A stretch of DNA of 64,000 nt from DAINPP01 sp963667315. Its GTDB lineage: Bacteria > Thermotogota > Thermotogae > MWEM01. Below, piece by piece: positions 43,214-51,637 of the stretch (position 1 is its first letter; every line of letters starts with the position of its first letter). Below the pieces are notes generated by a model. It searched no databases, had not been told where the DNA came from, and saw nothing but the letters and a program-made list of their open reading frames with translations. The translations under genes and the position numbers were made by a program. The stretch spans positions 2,170,001-2,234,000 of the forward strand of contig OY763325.1 in the NCBI GenBank assembly GCA_963667315.1. The letters run 5' to 3'.

Positions 43214-46079
43214 CCAAACAACAGAAAAGAAGAAGAATATTTTAAGGGGTAGACAGTCGATAACGGTTAAGGGAGCGAAAGAACATAATCTGAAAAATGT
43301 GGACTGTGAGATTCCGAGAAACACGATGACGGTTATAACGGGACTTTCAGGTTCCGGTAAATCTTCGCTTGCCTTCGACACGATATACGCCGAGGGACAG
43401 AGAAGATACCTTGAATCGCTGTCATCCTACGCCAGACAATTCCTTGGAGATTTAAAGAAACCGGATGTGGAATCGATTGACGGTCTATCCCCATCCGTTG
43501 CAATTGATCAGAAGACCGTCAGTCGAAATCCACGTTCCACAGTCGGAACGGTGACGGAGATCTATGATTATCTGAGACTGCTTTATGCACATATCGGTAT
43601 CCCGCATTGTCCGGAATGCGGGAAGGTTCTCAGCAGAATGAGTGTTGATGAAATCGTGGATATCCTGTACACGGACATCGCAACGGTGGAAAACAAAGAA
43701 CCGAGAATTGTTATATATGCCCCCATCGCCAGGGAAAAAAAGGGGGAATACAAAAAGGAACTGGAAGCCTTCAGAAAGAAAGGCTATTCAAAGATAAAGA
43801 TCGACGGGGAATTGTACGATCTTGAGGATGAAATCATTCTGAAAAAACAGAAACGTCATACCATCCTGCTGATGATTGATCGCATGAAACTTGAAAAGGA
43901 CAGAGATCACATGCAGCGTCTTGCCGATTCAATCGAACTGGCCCTCCACGAAGGGGAAGGGTTCGTTGAGATTGAAGAGTACGGAAAACAGCATTCACAT
44001 GTGTTCAGTGAGGATTTCACATGCCCGTCCTGCGGGGTCAGCATCCCGGAGATTACACCGAAGATTTTCTCATTCAACACACCATACGGTGCCTGTCCCG
44101 AGTGTACGGGACTGGGGTACAAATTTGAGATCATGCCCGATCTCCTTGTGGATAAAGAAAAATCATTAAATGACGGGGCTTTCGGATTGTTCAAAGACGG
44201 ATACATGCATGATCTCCTGAACAAAATATGCCGTGTATACGGTGGAGATCCGGATACGCCCTACAAAGAACTGCCGCAGAAATGTCAGGATTCACTCATG
44301 TTTGGAACGGATCAGAAGATTAAAAGACGCTATGAGTTCGATTCGGGACATTATGAGACGTCGAAGAAATTTGAAGGGGTTTATAACAACATCAGAAGAA
44401 GGTATCATCAGACCCAGTCCATTGGTATAAAGGAATGGGTCGAGAATAATTTCATGCAAAAACAGGAATGTGATGTCTGTCACGGTCACAAACTTCGACC
44501 GGAAGCGCTTGCCGTCCAGCTGAACGGGCTCAATATCTCGCAGCTTACAGAACTTCCCGTAGATGAAGCGTATCAGTTTATCACGACATTGCCGCTATCA
44601 GACAGAGATGAAAAGATAGCGGGTGAAGTCCTGAAGGAAATCAAACGGCGAATCAAATTTCTGCTGGATGTGGGGCTGGAATACCTCACATTATCACGAA
44701 GGGCTTCCACACTCTCAGGAGGCGAATCTCAGCGAATCAGGCTCGCCACACAGATCGGTTCCAAGCTGCAGGGTGTCCTTTATGTCCTGGATGAACCGAC
44801 CATCGGATTGCATCAGAGAGACAACACCAGACTGATCAACACACTGCTGGAGCTCAGAGATGTCGGGAATACCATACTCGTCGTTGAGCATGATGAGCAG
44901 GTCATCAGAAGTTCTGATTATCTCCTGGACCTGGGACCGGCTGCAGGTGTAAATGGTGGAGAGATCGTATTTCAGGGGCATGTTGATGATATTTTCGAAT
45001 ACGAGAACGGTGTTTCTCAGACAGCCGACTATCTGTCAGGCAGAAAGGAAATTCCGTTGAAAACCGATTACAGGGCAACAGGTGAGAAAAAGATAGTTCT
45101 GAAAGGCGCTTCACAGAACAACCTGAAAAACATATCCGTCGATTTCCCACTGGGTGTTCTCATCTGTGTCACAGGTGTTTCAGGTTCCGGAAAATCGTCT
45201 CTCATCAACGAAACACTGTATCCTTTGATGAAGAACAGGATCTATCATACACATGACATGGTGGGAAAACATGAAGAGATTCTCGGAATGGAACATATCG
45301 ATAAGGTCATTGATCTGAATCAGTCACCCATCGGAAGAACCCCGCGTTCTAACCCGGCAACTTATACGAAGGTCTTTGACGAGATCAGAAACCTGTTCAC
45401 AAAAACACCTGAAGCCCGTTCAAGAGGCTACAAAAAGGGACGTTTCAGCTTCAATGTCAAAGGTGGCCGATGTGAAGCCTGTGATGGTCAGGGACAGACG
45501 AAGATCGAGATGCAGTTCCTGGCAGATGTCTATGTCGACTGTGATGTCTGTAAGGGAAAAAGGTTCAACCGGGAAACACTTGAAGTCAAATACAGGGGCA
45601 AGAGTATTGCCGATGTCCTTGAAATGACGATTGATGAAGCACTGGAATTCTTTAAAAACATCAACAAGATTCGTGATACCCTGCAAATTCTTCAGGACGT
45701 CGGGCTGGGCTATATCAAACTGGGGCAACCGGCGACGACACTCTCCGGCGGAGAAGCACAGCGAATCAAAATCGCCTCTGAGCTCAGGAAAAGGGCGACG
45801 GGCAACACGCTGTACATTCTCGATGAACCGACAACCGGATTGCATTTCGAAGATGTGAGAAGGTTGATGGAAATACTGGACCGACTGGTTGACCGTGGAA
45901 ATTCGGTCCTCGTCATCGAACATAATCTGGATATCATTAAAAACGCAGACTGGATCATAGATCTCGGTCCCGAAGGTGGCGATAAAGGCGGGACGGTACT
46001 TTTTGCTGGGCCAACCAAAGAATTATTGAAGAAAAGAAAATCATACACGGCAAAATATCTGAAAGAACTATTTAAATGA
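43203..46079 (+). CDS. uvrA: Excinuclease ABC subunit A
   Basis: A 958-residue protein with two ABC ATPase modules. The first Walker A is GLSGSGKSSLAFDT, the second GVSGSGKSSL; signature motifs are LSGGESQRIRLA and LSGGEAQRIKIA. Zinc-finger cysteines occur in CPECG and CPSCG (first module), CDVCHGHKL, and CEACDGQG/CDVCKGKR. With UvrB it finds bulky DNA lesions in nucleotide excision repair. The ATG overlaps the end of glmM, and GGAG just before it supports this or the ATG one codon on. A strong terminator follows, and uvrB lies 1.6 kb downstream. Confidence 0.97.
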   Translation: MMHNQTTEKKKNILRGRQSITVKGAKEHNLKNVDCEIPRNTMTVITGLSGSGKSSLAFDTIYAEGQRRYLESLSSYARQFLGDLKKPDVESIDGLSPSVAIDQKTVSRNPRSTVGTVTEIYDYLRLLYAHIGIPHCPECGKVLSRMSVDEIVDILYTDIATVENKEPRIVIYAPIAREKKGEYKKELEAFRKKGYSKIKIDGELYDLEDEIILKKQKRHTILLMIDRMKLEKDRDHMQRLADSIELALHEGEGFVEIEEYGKQHSHVFSEDFTCPSCGVSIPEITPKIFSFNTPYGACPECTGLGYKFEIMPDLLVDKEKSLNDGAFGLFKDGYMHDLLNKICRVYGGDPDTPYKELPQKCQDSLMFGTDQKIKRRYEFDSGHYETSKKFEGVYNNIRRRYHQTQSIGIKEWVENNFMQKQECDVCHGHKLRPEALAVQLNGLNISQLTELPVDEAYQFITTLPLSDRDEKIAGEVLKEIKRRIKFLLDVGLEYLTLSRRASTLSGGESQRIRLATQIGSKLQGVLYVLDEPTIGLHQRDNTRLINTLLELRDVGNTILVVEHDEQVIRSSDYLLDLGPAAGVNGGEIVFQGHVDDIFEYENGVSQTADYLSGRKEIPLKTDYRATGEKKIVLKGASQNNLKNISVDFPLGVLICVTGVSGSGKSSLINETLYPLMKNRIYHTHDMVGKHEEILGMEHIDKVIDLNQSPIGRTPRSNPATYTKVFDEIRNLFTKTPEARSRGYKKGRFSFNVKGGRCEACDGQGQTKIEMQFLADVYVDCDVCKGKRFNRETLEVKYRGKSIADVLEMTIDEALEFFKNINKIRDTLQILQDVGLGYIKLGQPATTLSGGEAQRIKIASELRKRATGNTLYILDEPTTGLHFEDVRRLMEILDRLVDRGNSVLVIEHNLDIIKNADWIIDLGPEGGDKGGTVLFAGPTKELLKKRKSYTAKYLKELFK

Positions 46080-46115
46080 CAAAAGGGTGGGGGTCTCCTA
46101 CCCTTTTGTCATTTT
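46077..46115 (+). terminator. Intrinsic terminator after uvrA
   Basis: TGACAAAAGGGT (46077-46088), which includes the uvrA stop, pairs perfectly with ACCCTTTTGTCA (46100-46111), followed by TTTT. Confidence 0.9.
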
Positions 46116-46147
46116 ATGCGATTTAATCTTGGAACACCCGATATTTT

Positions 46148-46182
46148 AGGCAGATTAAGTTGATCTGATATTCCGTCTGCCT
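46148..46182 (+). other. Leader with two overlapping hairpin options
   Basis: AGGCAGA (46148-46154) can pair with TCTGCCT (46176-46182), while CAGAT (46151-46155) can pair instead with ATCTG (46163-46167). The two cannot form together. The site lies about 35 bp upstream of the DUF47 start. It could be a minor RNA switch or an operator, or chance. Confidence 0.3.
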
Positions 46183-46214
46183 GTACAGAAAATCATTTGA
46201 CTGGAGGGGTTACA

Positions 46215-46859
46215 ATGCAATTTTTTGGGAAAAAGGAACTTAGAATCATTCAGCTTTTTGAAGATCATATGGTGGCAGTCGAAAACACTGTGAACGCTCT
46301 TATTAATCTTCTGAAAGAATTTGAAAAAGATCCGAAAAGTATCGTAAAAACGGTTGAGGCTGTCAGACAAAACGAAAGTGATGCGGATATGAAGAGAAGA
46401 AAGATGGAAACCGAGATGTATCTCGGTGCCTTTCTACCTAATTTCAGAGGAGATTTACTCGGTATCGCCGAATCGATCGATGTTGTGGCAAATAAGGCGG
46501 AATCCACTGCAGATCTGATAGAATTGCAGAATATTGAGATCCCCGATTTTATGCTCCCGAAACTGGTAACACTTTCTGAAAAATCCCTTGACACGTTCCT
46601 TTCCGTAAAAAATGCAGCCAAGGCTATTTTCAAGGATATGGAGGTTGCCAACACATACATTCAAACAACAGAAGGGCTTGAGCACGAAAGCGATCTCGTT
46701 GAAAAAGAAATCATCAGAGAGTTGTTCAGAAACGAAGCGATAGAACTCGCCCATAAGATGCAGCTTGAAAAACTGGTAAAAAAGATAGCGGATATCGCAG
46801 ATCAGGCAGAAAATGTCTCAGACAGACTTCAGATCGTCATCTTCAAAAGGAGAATCTAA
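46215..46859 (+). CDS. DUF47/PhoU-like protein
   Basis: A 214-residue helical cytoplasmic protein with the PhoU-related DUF47 pattern: an HMVAVENTVNAL start, the repeated EESDAD-like block (NESDADMKRRKME and HESDLVEKEI) and a DIADQAENVSDRL end, where acidic residues bind metal in the family. DUF47 proteins usually partner a Pit phosphate transporter, but no such gene is adjacent. I chose the ATG at 46215, five bases after GGAGGGG, over a TTG 18 bp upstream. Its stop abuts the mazG start, so it leads the mazG-uvrB transcript. Confidence 0.85.
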   Translation: MQFFGKKELRIIQLFEDHMVAVENTVNALINLLKEFEKDPKSIVKTVEAVRQNESDADMKRRKMETEMYLGAFLPNFRGDLLGIAESIDVVANKAESTADLIELQNIEIPDFMLPKLVTLSEKSLDTFLSVKNAAKAIFKDMEVANTYIQTTEGLEHESDLVEKEIIRELFRNEAIELAHKMQLEKLVKKIADIADQAENVSDRLQIVIFKRRI

Positions 46860-47678
46860 ATGCATTCTCTTGAACAAAAAAAAGAGGAATTTGCAAGATT
46901 ACTCGGTGTCATGGAAAAACTCAGGGGTGAAAATGGCTGCGACTGGGACAAAAAACAGACCCATAAAAGTCTGAAACCCTACGCGATTGAAGAGGCCTAT
47001 GAAGTAGCGGATGCAATAGATGCGGAAGATCTCGAGGAGTTGAAGGGTGAACTCGGTGATCTGATGCTTCAAAGTATCTTCCACGCACAGATCGGCAGTG
47101 AAAATGAAACATTTGACATCTATGATGTCCTGTTGACCATCAACGAAAAGATGATCAGACGACATCCGCATGTATTCAAAGACAGAGAGAAATATTCTTA
47201 TTCCTATAAACAGTGGGAGGATATAAAGGCAGCAGAAAAAGGAAAACAGGCTGAATCAAGAATTGGTAAGATTAATAAGGCGTTGCCGTCTTTAAGTATG
47301 GCAAGACGCGTACAGGAAAATGCTGCAGAATGCGGATTTGACTGGGAAAAGACAGCAGATGCCATGAAAAAGATCGATGAAGAGCTCATCGAATTGAAAG
47401 AGGAAATTTCCATCATGGAGCAGAATAATTCCGTCGAAACGGACAGAGTTGAAGAAGAATTTGGGGATTTATTGTTTGCATCGGTAAATGTGGCAAGATT
47501 CCTGAAGATTGATCCCGAAATCGCACTCAGAAAGGCAACGGATAAATTTATCAAAAGGTTCAGACAGATGGAAGAATTGATCAAAAAAGATGGTAAAATA
47601 TTTGAAGAGCTGGATCTCGAAACTTTAGACGGATACTGGGAGATGAACAAAAAACTTGGAATACAAACTGAACAGTAA
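46860..47678 (+). CDS. mazG: Nucleoside triphosphate pyrophosphohydrolase MazG
   Basis: A 272-residue protein with two MazG domains. The first has CDWDKKQTHKSLKPYAIEEAY and the metal-binding ELGDLMLQSIFHA; the second has FDWEKTADAMKKIDEEL and EFGDLLFASVNVA. It hydrolyses dNTPs and NTPs to monophosphates and cleans damaged or excess nucleotides. The ATG directly follows the DUF47 stop, with GGAG inside the end of that gene, so the two are translationally coupled. Its end overlaps the uvrB start by 23 bp. Confidence 0.93.
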   Translation: MHSLEQKKEEFARLLGVMEKLRGENGCDWDKKQTHKSLKPYAIEEAYEVADAIDAEDLEELKGELGDLMLQSIFHAQIGSENETFDIYDVLLTINEKMIRRHPHVFKDREKYSYSYKQWEDIKAAEKGKQAESRIGKINKALPSLSMARRVQENAAECGFDWEKTADAMKKIDEELIELKEEISIMEQNNSVETDRVEEEFGDLLFASVNVARFLKIDPEIALRKATDKFIKRFRQMEELIKKDGKIFEELDLETLDGYWEMNKKLGIQTEQ

Positions 47679-49647
47679 CTATAAACCTTCAGGCGATCAG
47701 CCACAGGCGATCGAAAACATATGTAATTCAATCAAAGAGGGAAACAGATATCAGACACTTCTCGGAGTCACGGGCTCCGGGAAGACTTTCACGATGGCGC
47801 ATGTCATTAAAAACCTTGGAAGACAGGCGTTGATTATTTCCCCAAACAAAACACTTGCCGCACAGCTGTACAGGGAGTTTAAGGAATTTTTCCCGGAAAA
47901 TCGCGTGGAATTTTTTATCAGTTATTACGATTATTATCAGCCGGAAGCGTATATCCCGAAAAAAGACATATACGTCGAAAAAGAGGCACAGATCAATGAG
48001 ATCATCGAAAAGATGAGACTTTCCGTCCTGAAATCGGTCATCACACATAAGGATGTCATCGTTATCGCCAGTGTTTCCTGTATTTACGCTTCGGGTAATC
48101 CGGATGATTTCAGAAACATGAATCTCGTACTGGAACGCGGAAAACGTGTCAAGAGAAGAGATCTGACACTGAAGCTGGCTGAAATGCAGTATGATAGATC
48201 GGAAGAGGTCTTCAAGGGGGGGAATTACAGATTAAAGGGTGAAATTCTGGAAGTCTATCCCGGTTATGAGGATGTGGGAATCAGAATTGAATTCTTCGAT
48301 GATGAAGTGGACAGAATATTCAGTTTCGACCCGATCACAAGAAGCAAGATTGAAGATTTTGACAAGATCATCATCTACCCCGCAACAGAATATGTTACGA
48401 CTGAAGAGAAGATTAAAAATTCGATCAAGACGATTGAAGAAGAATTACACGAAACGATCAGAAAGTTCAAGGAGAACAATCTGCTCCTTGAAGCGCAGCG
48501 AATCGAACAGCGAACGAAACAGGACCTTGAGATGCTTGAAGAAGTCGGGTACTGTCAGGGAATAGAAAATTATTCGAGACATTTTGATGAGCGAAAAGAG
48601 GGCGAACCACCGTGGACACTCCTGAATTACTTTGACAAGGATTTCATCACCATCATCGATGAATCCCATATCGCCGTTCCACAGCTCAGAGCCATGTCTC
48701 GAGGCGATGTTGCCAGAAAAAAGAATCTCGTTCAATACGGCTTCAGACTGCCTTCAGCTGCGGACAACAGACCGCTAAATTTTGAAGAATTCTCGGAAAG
48801 GGTGGGACAAATCGTCTTCACCTCTGCCACTCCCGGTGATTTTGAGATGGAACATTCGGCAGAAATTATCCAGCAGATCATCAGACCAACGGGGCTCGTC
48901 GATCCGGAGATAGAGTTCAGAAACTCTCGCAATCAGGTAGATGATTTACTGGAAGAGATCAGGGCAAGGATTCAGAAGAACGAGAGGGTTCTCGTCATCA
49001 CACTGACAAAATCCATGTCAGAAAGACTCAGTGAATATCTTCAGGAACTCGGTATCAGAGCTGAATATATACACTCTGAACTCGGAACGGTGGAACGTGT
49101 TGAAGTCCTTAAAAAGCTTCGAACGGGAGAAATAGACGTAGCAGTGGGGATCAACCTGCTCCGCGAGGGGCTTGACCTGCCGGAAGTATCACTGGTTGCG
49201 ATTCTTGATGCCGACAGAGAGGGGTTTCTCAGAAATGAACGAACATTGACGCAGATTGTCGGTCGTGCCGCGAGGAATGCAAACGGAAAAGTTATCATGT
49301 ACGGCGACAGAATCTCCCCCGCCATGCAGAAAACGATTGACGTCACCGAATACAGGCGGGCCATTCAGCTGGCATACAACGAGGAACACGGCATAACGCC
49401 AAAGACGATCATCAAAAAGATAGAAGAGGATATGTTCGCTTCCTATAGAAATGAAGAGGAAGAAGAAACGTTTGAATATATGAACATCAGTGATGAAACC
49501 AAAGATTTACTCAAAGTATCGGAGGACATGGCATCCGAAACCTACCTTGATATACTGGAAGAGGAAATGAATAAAGCAGCACGTGAACTGAGGTTTGAAG
49601 ATGCTGCAAAATTGAGGGACGAATTGAACAGGAGAAAGACAAAGTAA
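47656..49647 (+). CDS. uvrB: Excinuclease ABC subunit B
   Basis: A 663-residue helicase-like damage-verification protein. It begins with YKPSGDQPQAIENI and TLLGVTGSGKTFTMAHVI (Walker A), has the beta-hairpin region YYDYYQPEAYIP, DESHIAVPQL (Walker B), the helicase motifs QIVGRAARN and REGLDLPEVSLV, and the C-terminal UvrC-interacting UVR motif (AARELRFEDAAKLRDEL). It starts at a TTG inside mazG, as no ATG is available, with GGGAG upstream at a longer than usual distance. It heads into exbB after 30 bp. Confidence 0.95.
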   Translation: MEYKLNSNYKPSGDQPQAIENICNSIKEGNRYQTLLGVTGSGKTFTMAHVIKNLGRQALIISPNKTLAAQLYREFKEFFPENRVEFFISYYDYYQPEAYIPKKDIYVEKEAQINEIIEKMRLSVLKSVITHKDVIVIASVSCIYASGNPDDFRNMNLVLERGKRVKRRDLTLKLAEMQYDRSEEVFKGGNYRLKGEILEVYPGYEDVGIRIEFFDDEVDRIFSFDPITRSKIEDFDKIIIYPATEYVTTEEKIKNSIKTIEEELHETIRKFKENNLLLEAQRIEQRTKQDLEMLEEVGYCQGIENYSRHFDERKEGEPPWTLLNYFDKDFITIIDESHIAVPQLRAMSRGDVARKKNLVQYGFRLPSAADNRPLNFEEFSERVGQIVFTSATPGDFEMEHSAEIIQQIIRPTGLVDPEIEFRNSRNQVDDLLEEIRARIQKNERVLVITLTKSMSERLSEYLQELGIRAEYIHSELGTVERVEVLKKLRTGEIDVAVGINLLREGLDLPEVSLVAILDADREGFLRNERTLTQIVGRAARNANGKVIMYGDRISPAMQKTIDVTEYRRAIQLAYNEEHGITPKTIIKKIEEDMFASYRNEEEEETFEYMNISDETKDLLKVSEDMASETYLDILEEEMNKAARELRFEDAAKLRDELNRRKTK

Positions 49648-49677
49648 AGCACGGTTAATCATTTGTGGGGTGAAAAA

Positions 49678-50226
49678 ATGACCTATTTGAATATCATCAA
49701 CACCGGGGGACCTGTATTAATCATCATTCTAGTCACAGCCATGATCGGTCTGTTCTTCTTCTTTGAAAGGCTGATTGCTTTCATCATGATGAAGAGTGCC
49801 ATGCGTACGGGATCAGAGAACCCATTTCTGGAGCAGCTGAACGAAAAGATCAACACAATCAACTCAAGAAATGCAGATGAAATCCAGGAGATCGTTGGAC
49901 TGCACTGTGAAAAACTGCATAAGAATTTCAGAATCATCACGACAGCCACTACTATCTCACCTCTGCTGGGACTTCTCGGAACGACAACGGGAATGATAAA
50001 AATCTTCAACACCATCGGACAAACAGAAGCATTGCAGCATGCCGACCAGCTTGGTCAGGGAATAGGGGAAGCCCTTTATACAACGATTGCAGGGCTTGTA
50101 GTAGCCGTTATCCTGAGTATTCTCATGAGTGTGATTAAAGAAATGTCTACCGGCATCCGACATGCGTTAACGGATTATTATGTCACAGAATGTCTCAAAT
50201 CAACGCGAAGACGGGAACATCTATAA
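49678..50226 (+). CDS. exbB: ExbB/TolQ/MotA-family proton-channel protein
   Basis: A 182-residue membrane protein with three transmembrane segments: one near the N-terminus (about 8-30) and two in the second half. The segment TTISPLLGLLGTTTGMIKIFNTIG and GIGEALYTTIAGLVVAV are the ExbB/TolQ signature and line the proton path. With ExbD it uses the proton gradient to energise TonB-like proteins at the outer membrane. I chose the ATG at 49678, preceded by GGGGTG, over an upstream TTG/GTG. It is followed by exbD after 20 bp. ExbB rather than TolQ is chosen because a TonB-like gene follows. Confidence 0.88.
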   Translation: MTYLNIINTGGPVLIIILVTAMIGLFFFFERLIAFIMMKSAMRTGSENPFLEQLNEKINTINSRNADEIQEIVGLHCEKLHKNFRIITTATTISPLLGLLGTTTGMIKIFNTIGQTEALQHADQLGQGIGEALYTTIAGLVVAVILSILMSVIKEMSTGIRHALTDYYVTECLKSTRRREHL

Positions 50227-50246
50227 TTCCACAGGGGTGAAAATAT

Positions 50247-50642
50247 ATGGCAAAGCATGAATTCAAAGATGATTCGAGCATTAACATAACCCCTTTGATC
50301 GATATACTGTTTATTTTGCTGCTCTTTTTCATCCTCACATCAACCTTTGATATCGATAGTGAACGGTCGATAGATGTCACATTGCCGGAGACGGAAAGTG
50401 ATCAGGTCGTTGAAACACCTGAGATCTTCAGAATCGTTCTGGATGAAAACAACACAATATACATCAACGCAAAAGAAACCAATGTTGAACAGCTGAAAGC
50501 GATTGCGGCGGGAAAGGATACTACGGATGATTTCATCACCGTAATCTCTGCCGACGAAAACGCCTCACACGGGACAGTCATGACCATTCTGGATATACTC
50601 AGGCTCAGTGGAATTTCAAACATCAACATACAGGTCAGATAA
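50247..50642 (+). CDS. exbD: ExbD/TolR-family protein
   Basis: A 131-residue protein with one transmembrane helix. The N-terminus SSINITPLIDILFILLLFFI holds the conserved aspartate within the membrane that carries protons in ExbD. The rest is a periplasmic domain (about residues 45-131) with DVTLPE, ENNTIYINAKE and a C-terminal DILRLSGISNINIQV. It pairs with the ExbB protein encoded 20 bp upstream. CAGGGGTG precedes the ATG. Confidence 0.9.
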   Translation: MAKHEFKDDSSINITPLIDILFILLLFFILTSTFDIDSERSIDVTLPETESDQVVETPEIFRIVLDENNTIYINAKETNVEQLKAIAAGKDTTDDFITVISADENASHGTVMTILDILRLSGISNINIQVR

Positions 50643-50648
50643 AAGTCG

Positions 50649-51467
50649 GTGATCATCATTAAGACAGATTCCCTTTTTGAACCCAAATTCATCATATCCG
50701 CTATCCTCGCCGTTGTCGTCGAAACGGTACTGGTGGCCTCTCTTGTCTTTCTGATCAACGCATCACCCGTCACTATTCAGAAAGAAGAATTTCTGACGAT
50801 TAATCTGAACAGGATGACTCAAACACAGGAAAAAGAGGCAACGGTCGAAGAAAAAAAGACTCCCGATCCGGTAAAACCCGTTGAACAAAAAATGCCCGAA
50901 CAAAACAAACAACCTGATGCGCTGCTGGAAGCATTAAAAACATTTCAGCCGGAACAACCGAAACAAAAAGTGGAAGGTGTGACATCCGGTCTGAAAACGC
51001 TTGAAGTGCCAAAAGTCAAAAAGAATTCTCCTGAGAGTATCTTTGAGCAGAACACACTTGATTTCAATCAGATTCACTCGGCTCCGGTAAAGCGGAAGAT
51101 AAACTCCGCAACACTTTTTTCAGAGAAATCACTGTCTTCTGTTGCCAATCCGGTGGATACCGATCGTATTTACAATATCAGTGAATTACAGCAATTTGAT
51201 ATCCCGAACCTTGAACAGGTTAAAAGTGCGCTCGTTGAAGATTATCAGCAATTGCTGAACAAAAAAAATATCAGACCGGAAAGTGTCTCCGGTAAAGTCA
51301 CGGTCGATTTAACACTGGGGAATTCTTCACAGACGGAAGTAACCATCATTTCGGCAACATCTCCGGAACTGGCAAATCTCGTTGTCAAAAATCTCAAGCT
51401 CCTGTACCTCTCTAAAAATCTGAACCCACTAACATTAAGGGTAGAATTTTCTTTCTCCGCAAAATAA
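50649..51467 (+). CDS. TonB-like energy transducer
   Basis: A 272-residue protein. One transmembrane helix (about residues 15-38) is followed by a proline/glutamate/lysine-rich linker (KKTPDPVKPVEQKMPEQNK) and a C-terminal domain with SVSGKVTVDLTLGN and NPLTLRVEFSF, which agrees with the TonB C-terminal fold that contacts outer-membrane receptors. Sequence similarity is low, so TonB is assigned mostly from architecture and from the exbB-exbD context. The start is a GTG seven bases after exbD with a weak ribosome-binding site, so translational coupling is likely. The pathway it energises is unknown; no receptor gene is present. Confidence 0.75.
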   Translation: MIIIKTDSLFEPKFIISAILAVVVETVLVASLVFLINASPVTIQKEEFLTINLNRMTQTQEKEATVEEKKTPDPVKPVEQKMPEQNKQPDALLEALKTFQPEQPKQKVEGVTSGLKTLEVPKVKKNSPESIFEQNTLDFNQIHSAPVKRKINSATLFSEKSLSSVANPVDTDRIYNISELQQFDIPNLEQVKSALVEDYQQLLNKKNIRPESVSGKVTVDLTLGNSSQTEVTIISATSPELANLVVKNLKLLYLSKNLNPLTLRVEFSFSAK

Positions 51468-51595
51468 TTTAGATAAATTTTACTGTTTTTACCTGAACCG
51501 ATACAGATCGGCATATCCTTTTAACTTTATGAATATTTTCGTATATTGTACATAAAATATTAAATATAATCATATATCTTAAAGAATTGTTCCCA

Positions 51596-51604
51596 TGATA
51601 TAAT
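51596..51604 (+). promoter_or_regulatory. Extended -10 promoter of the chemoreceptor gene
   Basis: TGATATAAT, the same nonamer as at 15871-15879, about 35 bp upstream of the TTG start at 51638. Confidence 0.6.
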
Positions 51605-51637
51605 TCACGAAGCAAAATATATTAAGGGGGCATATTT

